A DNA stretch of 64,000 nucleotides from contig JACRQG010000008.1 of the NCBI GenBank assembly GCA_016222805.1, positions 124,001 through 188,000 of the forward strand. The letters are read 5' to 3'. This DNA is from Verrucomicrobiota bacterium (GTDB lineage: Bacteria; Verrucomicrobiota; Verrucomicrobiia; Opitutales; Opitutaceae). Positions 11,901 through 17,565 of the stretch are shown here, one piece after another. Positions within the stretch are counted from its first letter, which is position 1; every line of letters starts with the position of its first letter. Below the pieces are notes generated by a model, which was given only the letters and a program-made list of their open reading frames with translations, was not told the DNA's origin and did no database searches. The position numbers and the translations under genes are program-made.

Positions 11901-14900
11901 GGTGGCCTGGTTGCCGGAGGTGTCGGTCGCCACCGCGGTCAGGGAGTACGCGCCGTTGGCGACCGGAACAAACGTGGCGGTGTAAGGAACGCTCGTGTCC
12001 GTCCCGAGCGAGACACCATTGGCGAAGAACTGCACGCTCGCGATCGTGCCAGTGACGGCCGAGGCCGTCGCGGTGATCGTATTGGTCGAAGAAACGGCGA
12101 TCAGGCTGCCCGTGGTCGGCGCCGAAATCGCGACGCTGGGTTCGTTGCCTCCCGAGACCGTGACGGTGACGGTCGCGGAGGTGGTCGTCGCCCCGAGGTT
12201 ATCCGTGGCGATGGCAGTCAGCGCATAGCTGCCCGCCACCGTCGGAGCCCAGGAGGCGGTGAAAGGAGCGCTTGTATCCGTGCTGAGTGCGGTGCCGTTG
12301 ACGAGGAACTGCACGCTGGCGACCGAACCATCCGTGTCGGCGGCCGTGGCGGTGATGGTATTGGCGGAACCGACCCCTACGGTCGCCCCGTTGAGGGGGG
12401 CCGTGATGCTGACCGTCGGCGACGCATTGGAGGCGACGGTGACGGTGACCGCGGAGCTGACCGCCTGGTTGCCGGAGGTGTCGGTCGCCAGGGCGGTGAG
12501 GGCGTAACTGCCGTTGGCGGTGGGGGTGAAGGTCGCCAAATACGGGAAGGTCGTGTCGGTGCCGAGCGACACGCCGTTGGCCAGGAACTGCACGCTGGCA
12601 ATCGTACCCGTGGTCGCCGTCGCGGTGGCGGTCACGGACGTCGAGGAATTGACCGCCAGGGAGGAGCCATTCGCCGGCGCCGTGATCGTGGCGGTCGGCG
12701 CGTTGCCACCGGTCACCGTCACGGTGTTGGTGGACGAGGTCGTGGTGGCACCGAGGTTGTCGGTAACGACCGCCGTCAAGGCGTAGCTGCCCGCGATGGT
12801 CGGCGTCCAGGTCACGGTGTAGGGCGAACTCGAAATCGTGCCGAGGGAGGCCCCGTTGGCGAAGAACTGCACGCTGGCGATCGTGCCGTCGGCATCGGTG
12901 ACCACGGCGGTGACGGCATTGGAGGAACCGACGCCCACGCTCGCCCCGTTGGCCGGGACCAGCGAGGTGAAGGCCGGGAGTTGGTTGGCCGCAACGGTCA
13001 CGCTGACCGCCGCGCTGGTGGCCTGGTTGCCGGAGGTGTCGGTGGTGAGCGCGGTCAGGGAGAAGGCGCCGGTGCTGACCGGAGTCCAGGTGGCCGTGTA
13101 CGGGAAGGTCGTGTCGGTGCCGAGCGAAACGCCGTTGGCGAAGAACTGCACGCTCGCGATCGTGCCAGTCACGGCAGTCGCCGTGGCCGTGACCGTGGTG
13201 CTCGAGTTGACCGCGAGGGACGAGCCGTTGGTCGGCGAACTGATGGCCACCGACGGCTGGTTGCCGCCGGTCACCGTGACCGTGTTGGTGGCGGAGGTCG
13301 TGGTGGCGCCGAGGTTGTCCGTGGCGACCGCGGTGATGGCATAGCTGCCGGCGATGGTCGGCGTCCACGTCGTGGCGTACGGCGCCGTCGTGTCGGTGCC
13401 GAGCGAAACCCCGTTGGCGAAGAACTGCACGCTGACGATCGAACCGTCCGTGTCGGCGGCGGTGGCGGTGACCGAGTTGGACGAACCGACGCCCACCGTC
13501 GCGCCGTTGGCGGGAGCGGTGACGCTGACCGTCGGCGAGGAATTGGCGGCGACGGTGACGGCGACGGCGGCGCTGGTCGTCTGGTTGCCCAGGGTGTCGG
13601 TCGCGACCGCGGTGAGCGAGAAGCTGCCGTTGGAAACCGGCGTAAACGTGGCGGTGTACGGGAAGGTCGTGTCGGCCGTGCCGAGCGCCGTCCCGTTGGC
13701 GAAGAACTGCACGCTCGCGATGGTCGCGCCGGCCGCGGTGGCGGCGGCGGTGCCGGAGACCGTCACGGTGTCGCCGTTGGCGATGGCCGCGCCCGCGCTC
13801 GGCGAGGAAATGCTCACCGTGGGGGCCGTGCCCGCGGTGACGGTGATCACCGAGGCGGCCGACGTGGTCTGGTTTCCGAGATTGTCGGTGGCCACGGCGA
13901 GCAGCGTGTACGTGCCCGTGGTGACCGGAGTCCACGACGCCGTGTAGGGGAACGTGGTGTCCGCAGCGCCCAGGGCGGCGCCGTTGACGTAGAACTGCAC
14001 GCTGGCGACGGTGCCGTCGGCGTCCGCAGCGGTGGCGGTGATCGTCTGGGCCACGGTGACGTTCACGGTCGAACCGTTGGCGGGGCTCGCGATGCTGACC
14101 GTCGGCGAGGCCCCGGCGTTGACGGTGACGTTGACGCCCGCGGACGTGGTCTGGGAGCCAAGGTTATCGGTGGCGACGGCGGTAAGGGTGTAGGTCCCGG
14201 CGGCCGTCGGGGTCCAGGAGAAGGTGAAGGGTGCAGCGGTGAGCGTGCCCAGACTGCTGCCGTTGGCGAAGAACTGCACGCTGGCGACGGAGCCGCCCGA
14301 GGTGGCGGTCGCCGTGATGGTGGTCGCGGTGTTGATCTGCACCGGCGACGGGGAAACGATGCTGATCGCCGGGGCGGCGAGGTTGCTGACCGAGACGGAC
14401 ACCCCGGCGCTGGTGGTCTGGTTGCCGCCGTTGTCGGTGGCGACCGCCGTCAGGGTGTAGCTGCCGGTGGCCACCGGCGTGAACGACACGCTGTACGGGA
14501 AGGTCGTGTCGGTGCCGATCAGGACATTGTTCGCGTAGAACGCCACGCTCGCGATGGTGCCATCGGGATCGGTGGCGTTGGCGGAGATGGTTGCGGCGTT
14601 GTTGGCGAAGAGCGCGGCACCGCCGGCCGGTGAAGTGATGCTGACGGACGGTGAGGTCGGGCTGACCGCGGCGATCGTGATGTTCACGTTCGACGACACG
14701 GCCTGGTTGCCGAAGGAGTCGGTAACGAGCGCGCTGAGGGCGAAGGTGCCCGTGGCGGTCGGGGTCCAGGTGGCGTTGTACGGGAAGGTGTTGTCCGTGC
14801 CGAGGCTCGTGCCGTTGACGAAGAACTGCACGCTGGCGATGGTGCCGGCCGAGGCGCTGGCGCTGCCGACGAGCGTGAGCGCGGTGTTCACCGGGTAGGT

Positions 14901-17525
14901 GGTGCCGGTGACCGGACTGGTGATGGAGACGGTGGGCGGCGTGCTGGCGGCCGGGAGGGCGTTGATGCGCCGGTCGTAAAGGAAGACGTCGCGGAAGGAG
15001 TTGGCGTCGGGCGAGGAGCGGTTGGTGGCGCTGTGCACGATGCCACCGGTGTTTTCCGCGTCAGACGGGAAGGCGACCCAGCGACCGTCGCCGCTGATGA
15101 CCGGATAGACATCGGAGGCCGCCGTGCTGGGCGTGCCGAGGAGCCCGACCGTCTGGAAGCCGAAGCGGTTCACGCTGGCCATCGACGTGGCGATGTTGCC
15201 GCCGGTGCCGAAGGTCCCCGTGCCGCCGACGTCGCGGTCGTGGACAAAGACATCGAGCGAGGCGTTGGCGTCGCTGCCGATGACCACGGTCGGAGCGCTG
15301 GTGTAGCCCGAACCGCCGGCGGTGACGCTGATGGCGGTGACCTGGCCGGCCGCATTCACGGTCGCGGTGGCGGTCGCCCCGGTGCCGCCGCCGCCAAAGA
15401 AGACCACGGTCGGCGGGGAGGTCTGGCTGTACTGGGAGCCGTTGGCGGTCACGTTCACCGCCGTCACGGCACCGGCACCGATCGTGGAAGTGGCGGTGGC
15501 GCCGACGCCCTGGTACTGGCCGACGGAGTCGCCCCGGGTGAAGTTGGCGACCATCGACGAGAAGGCGACATAGCGGCCGGTCGAGCTGATGCTCGGGTTG
15601 ATGCTGCCGAGCTTCTGCGCCGTGGTGGACGAAGGATCGCCGCCCTCGTTGCCGCCGGCATCGACGCTCACGCGGGTAATCGTATTGGCGACGCGGTCGT
15701 AGACAAAGATGTCGGACACGCCGTTGGTGTCCCCGAGCACGAGGTCGGTCGCCTCGGAACCGAACACGAGATAACGACCGTCGGCGAAGGTGCCGGCGCC
15801 GACCCCGTTGTTCTGGTTGAGGGACGGGGCCCGGCTGGATCCATCGGAGGCGCCGCCGCCGGTGTCGAAGGAAACCAGCGTCGTCGTCGCACCCGTCACG
15901 TCACGGAGGTAGACGTTGCGAATGCCGGAAGTGACCGTGCCCCCGAGGTTGGTGGCATCGGTCGCGAACGCGACATACTGCCCCCCGCCGCTGATGGAAG
16001 CCTGGATGCTGTTGCCATCGCCCTGGGCGGCGCCGGACGACTGGGAGACCAGCACCGTCGAGACGTTGCCCGGCGTGTCGAACGTGCCGCTGTTGCTCAC
16101 GTCGCGATTGTGCAGGTAGACATGCGTGACTCCGGCCGTGGTGCCGGCGGCGATGAGGTTGGTAGCGGTGGATTCGAAGGCGACGTACTGTCCCGTGGTG
16201 CTGATCGCCGGCTTGAAGCTGCCGCCGTTGGCCTGGGTGCCGTCGCTGGCCACGCTCACCCGCGCCAGGGTGCCGGTGAGGACGTTGACCACGTAGATGT
16301 CGCTGAAGCCGTTGGTGTCGCTCGTGATCAGGTTGGTGGCATCCGAGGCGAAGGCGACGTACGTGCCGTTGCCGGAGATCGCGGGGTTGTTGGAGGCGGC
16401 ATTGGTCTGGTTGCCCTGCTGGGACAGGCTGATCTTCCGCACCGTGGCCGTCTGGTTGTCGTAAAGGAAGATGTCCCGGACGCCGTTGGTGTCGTTTGTG
16501 CCGAGGTTCGTGGCATCCGACGCGAAGGCGGTGTAGCGGCCGTCGGCGGAGACCGAGGGGTTGTCGCTGTAGGCGTTGCTCCCATTGCTGGCCCAGTAGG
16601 TCGTCGGGAAGTTCGTCGGCAGGATCGTGATGCGCGACGCGGTATGGTCCGGCGAATAATAGATGTTATTGCCGTTGTCGGTGAGGTCGTTCTCGACGGT
16701 CTCCGTGACGGAGGCGCCGGTGTCGATCTTCGCCATCACGTAGTACGAGCCGGCGAAATTGCCGGGCAGAAGCTGGTTCCAGCTCAACGTGGTGCTGGAA
16801 CTCGTCGCATTCAGCGGCGAGGCCGAGGACGCGGAGATATCGTGGGAGGTGAGCAGGAAATCATCGGAGTCCCCGAAAGTCGGGTTGCTGGACAGGATGA
16901 CCTCGATGCGGAAGTAGGAGCCGTTGCCATTGGTGTTGGAGACGTAGGGCACGTTGAACACGCCGTTGCTCGAGGTGCGGTTCGTGTAGCTGACCGTCAT
17001 CGGAATCACGTCCCCGCCCCGGTACGCGGTGCCGGCGGGATAAGTCAGGCCCGTGACGTCGAGATCGGGCGTGCCGGTGACGGTGAGGGCGCTCGTCGTC
17101 GAGAACGAACCCGAGGCCGTGCCGCCGCCACTGGCGGCCGACAGCGTGACGGTCGCATCGTAGGCTCCGGCCTGCGACGTGATGGTGGGAATCGTGAAGT
17201 TGCGCGTGAAGGTGCCTGAGCCGCCGGCGCCGGCCACGGTCGCGGAGGTGGTGAAGGCCACCGCACCGGTCGAAATCGTATGGCCCGTCACCCGATGGGT
17301 GAAGGTCACGGTACCGGTGACGGTACCGCCGGCAGCCATGTCGTCCGCCGGGGTGGCGGCTCCCGAATTGGTGGCAGAGACGGTGATCACCACCGCATCG
17401 CCGGGCGCGGCCGAGGCGGGGCTGGCGGAGACGCCCGAGGGCGTCATCACCGGGGCCGCCGCCAGGGAACCGGCGGCGAGGCCGGCGAGGGCGGCGGAGC
17501 AAAGCAATCGAAACCAAGGTTTCAT
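1..17525 (-). CDS. Giant exported Ig-like/PD40 beta-propeller repeat protein (3' end outside window)
   Basis: Start ATG at 17525 has a GAGGTG Shine-Dalgarno just upstream and opens with a signal peptide (MKPWFRLLCSAALAGLAAG). The frame, checked at several points, stays open to base 1, giving 5,841 codons and no C-terminus. Domains in order: a beta-rich region resembling CARDB (about residues 25-305); a propeller of PD40/TolB-like blades with repeated SxDGRYVAFxSxATNL motifs (308-860); 24 Ig-like repeats (865-3100); a second CARDB-like region (3102-3395); a second propeller (3398-3860); at least 21 more Ig-like repeats to the window edge. Each Ig repeat carries a core like ASVQFFANGVSLG followed by a WTPxxxGxYxLTAVATD strand, resembling the bacterial Ig family Big_9. 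It lies 40 bp after pilQ on the same strand, so co-transcription is likely. The role is probably surface adhesion or glycan binding (inference); any C-terminal anchor lies outside the window. Confidence 0.88.
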   Translation of the reverse strand, partial: MKPWFRLLCSAALAGLAAGSLAAAPVMTPSGVSASPASAAPGDAVVITVSATNSGAATPADDMAAGGTVTGTVTFTHRVTGHTISTGAVAFTTSATVAGAGGSGTFTRNFTIPTITSQAGAYDATVTLSAASGGGTASGSFSTTSALTVTGTPDLDVTGLTYPAGTAYRGGDVIPMTVSYTNRTSSNGVFNVPYVSNTNGNGSYFRIEVILSSNPTFGDSDDFLLTSHDISASSASPLNATSSSTTLSWNQLLPGNFAGSYYVMAKIDTGASVTETVENDLTDNGNNIYYSPDHTASRITILPTNFPTTYWASNGSNAYSDNPSVSADGRYTAFASDATNLGTNDTNGVRDIFLYDNQTATVRKISLSQQGNQTNAASNNPAISGNGTYVAFASDATNLITSDTNGFSDIYVVNVLTGTLARVSVASDGTQANGGSFKPAISTTGQYVAFESTATNLIAAGTTAGVTHVYLHNRDVSNSGTFDTPGNVSTVLVSQSSGAAQGDGNSIQASISGGGQYVAFATDATNLGGTVTSGIRNVYLRDVTGATTTLVSFDTGGGASDGSSRAPSLNQNNGVGAGTFADGRYLVFGSEATDLVLGDTNGVSDIFVYDRVANTITRVSVDAGGNEGGDPSSTTAQKLGSINPSISSTGRYVAFSSMVANFTRGDSVGQYQGVGATATSTIGAGAVTAVNVTANGSQYSQTSPPTVVFFGGGGTGATATATVNAAGQVTAISVTAGGSGYTSAPTVVIGSDANASLDVFVHDRDVGGTGTFGTGGNIATSMASVNRFGFQTVGLLGTPSTAASDVYPVISGDGRWVAFPSDAENTGGIVHSATNRSSPDANSFRDVFLYDRRINALPAASTPPTVSITSPVTGTTYPVNTALTLVGSASASAGTIASVQFFVNGTSLGTDNTFPYNATWTPTATGTFALSALVTDSFGNQAVSSNVNITIAAVSPTSPSVSITSPAGGAALFANNAATISANATDPDGTIASVAFYANNVLIGTDTTFPYSVSFTPVATGSYTLTAVATDNGGNQTTSAGVSVSVSNLAAPAISIVSPSPVQINTATTITATATSGGSVASVQFFANGSSLGTLTAAPFTFSWTPTAAGTYTLTAVATDNLGSQTTSAGVNVTVNAGASPTVSIASPANGSTVNVTVAQTITATAADADGTVASVQFYVNGAALGAADTTFPYTASWTPVTTGTYTLLAVATDNLGNQTTSAASVITVTAGTAPTVSISSPSAGAAIANGDTVTVSGTAAATAAGATIASVQFFANGTALGTADTTFPYTATFTPVSNGSFSLTAVATDTLGNQTTSAAVAVTVAANSSPTVSVTAPANGATVGVGSSNSVTATAADTDGSIVSVQFFANGVSLGTDTTAPYATTWTPTIAGSYAITAVATDNLGATTTSATNTVTVTGGNQPSVAISSPTNGSSLAVNSSTTVTATATAVTGTIASVQFFANGVSLGTDTTFPYTATWTPVSTGAFSLTALTTDTSGNQATSAAVSVTVAANQLPAFTSLVPANGASVGVGSSNAVTAVVTDADGTIASVQFFANGASLGTISSSPYTVTWTPTIAGSYALTAVVTDNLGATTTSSTNTVTVTGGNAPTATITAPANGSSLAVNSSTSVTATATATTGTIASVQFLANGVSLGTDTTFPYLATFTPTANGSYALTALATDTSGNQAVSSAVTVTVASNASPTVSITAPLNGATVGVGSANTITATAADTDGSVASVQFLVNGTALSTDTSAPFTASWAPTVAGSYALTAIATDNLGATTTSATVTVTVSGGNEPSVAISAPTTGSLIAVSSTNTITATASAVTGTIASVQFFANGVSLGTDTSVPYTATFVPVANGAYSLTAVATDTSGNQATSTAVSVTVANNVSPAVVVTAPANGATVGVGSSNSVTASATDTDGTIASVQFFANGVSLGTDSSSPYSVTWTPTVGGSYSLTAVATDNLGATTTSAVNTITVTGGNAPTATLTAPASGSLLAVNSTTTVTATASAATGTIASVQFFANGVSLGTDTTFPYTATFAPTANGTYSLTAVATDTAGNQATSAASTVTVAANVAPTVSIGAPAGGSTVGVGSATTITAVAADTDGSVVSVQFLANGVSLATVTSAPYTVSWTPTIPGSYNLTAIATDNLGATTTSATVAVTASGGNAPSVSITAPSNGAAIAVGSTNTLTATAAAATGTIASVQFFANGVSLGTDATFPYTATWSPTANGTYALTAVATDTAGNQATSSSISVTVAANVAPATAVTAPANGASIGVGVATAITATATDTDGTIASVQFFANGTLLGTDTTSPYSFSWTPTVAGSYALTTIATDDLGATTTSATITVTVTGGNAPTVAIASPAAGTVLANQPQAIVAAATATTGTIASVQFFDNGVSISTDTTYPYNATWTPTSTGTHTLTAVATDTSGNTATSAAVVMTVSTVSPTFPTVSITSPAAGATLTVGTVTQIAATAADSDGSITSVEFFVNGVSIGADGSDPYRFAFTPVSAGSYVLAVVATDNNGNRTTSASVTVSAANAGAPAVTVSSPSNGDTYTIGSTIALSAATSLGSGLISSVEFFANGVSIGTTIASSTGQGTIPFFNLPWTPAAAGTYVFTAAATDIVGNRTVSAPITITITNIAAPTVAVSSPTAGASLAVNTAHTLAATASSAAGSIASVEFFVNGASVGVDTTFPYNGTWTPTSPGSYSLRAVATDNLGNKTTSAAVGVSVVSGVAPTVAVTAPTAASNVPVNAATNVTATATANTGTIASVQFFANGVSIGIDTAFPYSASWTPSALGTYLLTAIATDTVGNQTTSASVSVSVIDPSAAPTVSITAPAAGATITGLTTITATATPVGSATIASVQFFANGTSLGTDNSAPYSVAWTPAAAGSTTLTAVATDSLGIQSTSANVVVSVVLGLPPTVSITAPTTGSTVNRNTPVTVTANAADADGTIASVQFFANGAAIGTDTTAPYSVSWTPTANGAVTLTARATDNQGNVVTSSNVDISVADGQAPVVSITAPLDLTPVNSTQATTITANATDADGTIASVRFVANGATIGTVNAAPYSLSWTPGVVGNFSIVAVATDNLGNTTTSAPILVYSAAPPSISVSGASVDPSSAKPGESIAVSVAIVNASFTNTVNTTTGAVNSIATPANQWAVGGTATFNLTFTHTVTGSTFTRNGITGSVATAIDGLGGTGSIKVNTTVPTQTTQAGGYYVTATLVSATGSGVTVGSPASFTTSTAGLTVTGKPDLIISGLTYPAGTAYKGGDIVPMTLTYANQATSPGGVNNVPYVPSLNGDASYARIEVILSSNPTFGDSDDFLLTLHDITAVVPATGATTTLSWNQKLPGNFVGSFYVMAKIDTLNGVAESVDNDLTLNGNNTWFNETDAARINLLPANFPTTYWASTGSNGYSDNPAISGSGRYVVFASDATSLVTGDSNTQRDIFLYDSQTSLVRRINLSLQGLQANGSSNHPTISSDGRYVAFSSEATNLVLGDTNGFSDIFVVDTLTGAITRESVDAAGNQANGSNFKPSLSSDGRYVVFESTATNLVAAPTVTPGVTHIYRRDRTTGTVVLVSQSSGSAVANASSMQAAISGDGQYVAFASDATNLVAGDTNAVRDIFLRDVSGNSTIRVSVSSAAAQANGASRAPAINRNPGVAAGLGADGRYIAFGSEASNLVAGDTNGVSDIFVYDRVTATTTRVSVSSAGAQAVDPSAVGSQIGSINPSISSTGRFVAFASLANNLTAGDSAGQAAATDSNGAVDVFVMDRDVNATGTYDTAGNIATTMSSVNRFGYQTARLLGTPSTSASDIYPVISDDGRWVALPSDAENTAGLVHGPTNRTSPDTNTFRDIFLHDRRTNVVGPPGAAPVVTITSPGTGTTALVNTAVTIDASATTTNGVVASVQFFVNGVSVGSDTTFPYSASWTPVATGTYTLTALVTDSFGNLGVSSSITLTVNAAPSVGVTSPTAGSLLPVGAATTVTATAAASTPGATISSVQFFANGVSLGTDLTAPYSVSWTPASAGNYALTAVATDSNGITATSPAVSVSAGSPPSVVVTPLAGSVLVNTAQTLNATASSPAGTIASVQFFVNGTALGGADTTFPYTAAWTPTAVGNYTLTAVATDSVGNTTTSAAVTAVVTAGTVPTVAITAPANGSNAAVGATTNIDATAAATTAGATIASVQFFANGVAVGAPDTTFPYSVAWTPTANGTYSLTAVATDTAGNFTTSAVVSVTVGSNVAPTVSVTAPAALGVGVATTLTATAADTDGTITSVQFFANGTAIGAPDTTAPYSINFTSNLAGSIAITAVATDNAGATTTSAPATINVTGGNAPTISLSAPATGSTVPVNLTQSVTAVATAAVGSIASVEFRVVSGGTTTSLGTDTTFPYAATWTPTAVGSYTLTATATDTSGNQAVASSLITVTATSNTGPSISIVSPLNAATFTGGNPIVLLANVSDSNGTISSVHFLVNGEVVGGPITAAPYTTTWTPAAPAVNTVYSITAIAVDNDFNATTSAAVGVTIAPPTGVPPTVTITHPAAGTTLTTNSTVSIVAGVSSSAITAVEFFDNGVSLGVDNAAPFTLTWWSPVTPGPHRLVAVATGGGNTVSSAPVDVTVVPATSPVKPTVTMLTPADGSTVGIGTTPAATVVLSADARDTDGTITKVEFFVNNTLVGTDTDFPYSVVYTPTSIGSYAVSAVATDNAGNVNTSGVVTFTTTQSSAPTVTITGPVAGATIPVNVAQQIDATATAAPGRSIVSVRFLYNGTTIATDTTFPYSVNFTPTAPGPYALTAIAVDDTAVAGSSAPVNITVSPGSPPTAALTNPIAGANLTVGVATSLTATATAVAPATISNVDFFVNGVLLASDTTFPYSVAYTPAAIGSNISLTVRATDSLGNTFTTAPTLVNVVAAPGATVAITAPVAGASITVGTPTPVTAAVTAAPGTTVNSVQFFANGVSIGTMVAAPYTVNWLPTSGGNFVLTAQATDSNGTSSTSPAVTVNVTTPPATVSITGPTAGAILPVNVPQTITANATTASGTVTKVEFFVNGTSLGTDTVFPFAQAWTPQTPGLFALTARATDNFGTVTDSGVVTVTIAAGNVPTVSISTPLSSSTVTAGTVTPVVVNATAANGTIASVELFANNVSLGVDATFPYNFAWTPGGVGAVALTAVATDSQGNRTVSAPVNVTVAGISAGAPTVSITSPSGGASIPVGVPTLIAATASDADGTIAQVEFFANGASLGVDTVFPYNFSFTPGATGNYVLTARATDNGGNVVTSAAVNITVSGGTAPTVAVTAPTNGEALGVNLPVTIKADATSSTGFIANVQFFLNGQPLATDSTFPYSAAWTPGAIGSYTLTARATDNLGNITDSAVVAVSVVSSAPPTVAITNPATGSSYTVGTPLTVAASAADPDGSVTQVEFFVNGAPLGAPDQVSPYSTTWTANSVGVYALTARATDNNGNVTTSAPVTVTIGANAAPTLAITSPAAGSYSLGNLILVSANAADSDGTVASVQFFANGLAIGTATSAPFNLSWRPTQAGTFALTAQATDNVGNVANAGPVNVTITSVAAPAVTINNPVPGTQYGVGNAIPFTATPSGGNGPIAQVQFFVNGTSLGTPDTVAPYSATWTPNAPGTYSLLAIATDSAGLSSSSSATLSITVNGNNAPTVALTGPPTGTSVNGGATVNLSAVASDADGTIASVRFIANGNVVGSATALPYTASWTPSAAGTYTVTAQATDNSGNVTNSAPITVTVVTNRAPTVALTAPGNGTTVRVGSGANLTATANDADGTIASVQFFANGLAVGAADTTAPYSVVWTPGAEGIYRITALALDNSGATTVSNEITVLAVI
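5945..7335 (-). other. PD40-type propeller module, copy 2
   Basis: Encodes about 460 residues, starting TTYWASTGSNGYSDNPA and ending near DIFLHDRRTNVVG. It is blade-for-blade similar to copy 1, including a shared NRFGYQT/NRFGFQT plus LLGTPSTxAS segment, but lacks the GSGYT insertion. The upstream CARDB-like region (about 7340-8220) also matches copy 1, with KPDLIISGLTYPAGTAY here and TPDLDVTGLTYPAGTAY there. An intragenic duplication of the whole N-terminal module is the simplest reading. Confidence 0.8.
8225..14935 (-). repeat. First Ig-like tandem repeat ladder, 24 units
   Basis: Within the giant gene, 24 successive units share the VQFF(A/V)NG core. On the plus strand this appears as variants of gaagaactgcac about every 279-290 bp. 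Units near the ends are more divergent in sequence and length than those in the middle. Confidence 0.9.
10230..13575 (-). repeat. Higher-order Ig repeat array, 558-bp dimers of 279-bp monomers
   Basis: The plus-strand anchor gaagaactgcac (or one-base variants) falls at 13419, 13140, 12861, 12582, 12303, 12024, 11745, 11466, 11187, 10908 and 10629, exactly 279 bp apart each time, then at 10353 (276 bp). Two monomer types alternate. One type has a DTDGTIASVQ core and ends in LGATTTSA. The other has a TGTIASVQ core and ends in SGNQATSA. The array is therefore about six 186-residue dimers, which points to expansion by unequal recombination of a two-domain unit. Confidence 0.88.
14950..16604 (-). 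other. PD40-type propeller module, copy 1, with inserted GSGYT repeats
   Basis: Encodes about 550 residues of the giant protein, starting TTYWASNGSNAYSDNPS and ending near FLYDRRINALP. It contains repeated blades of the type NPSVSADGRYTAFASDATNL followed by DIFLYD. Compared with copy 2 it carries an extra segment (about 15240-15540) with two Gly/Ala/Thr-rich repeats containing GGGGTGATATA and GGSGYTSAPTVV. Such propellers are often ligand- or glycan-binding scaffolds (family knowledge). Confidence 0.8.
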
Positions 17526-17565
17526 CGAGTCACCTCGTGGAAAAGGGTTGGGTGTGGCCGGAGGC

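Noticed and set aside
9543-14633. 1,696-codon open frame on the plus strand
   Set aside because: A shadow of the 279-bp repeat array; the periodic real coding keeps the antisense frame open. No family resemblance.
8225-14935. Regular repeats considered as a CRISPR array
   Set aside because: The 279-bp units are coding and diverged, with no short identical repeats separated by unique spacers and no cas genes.
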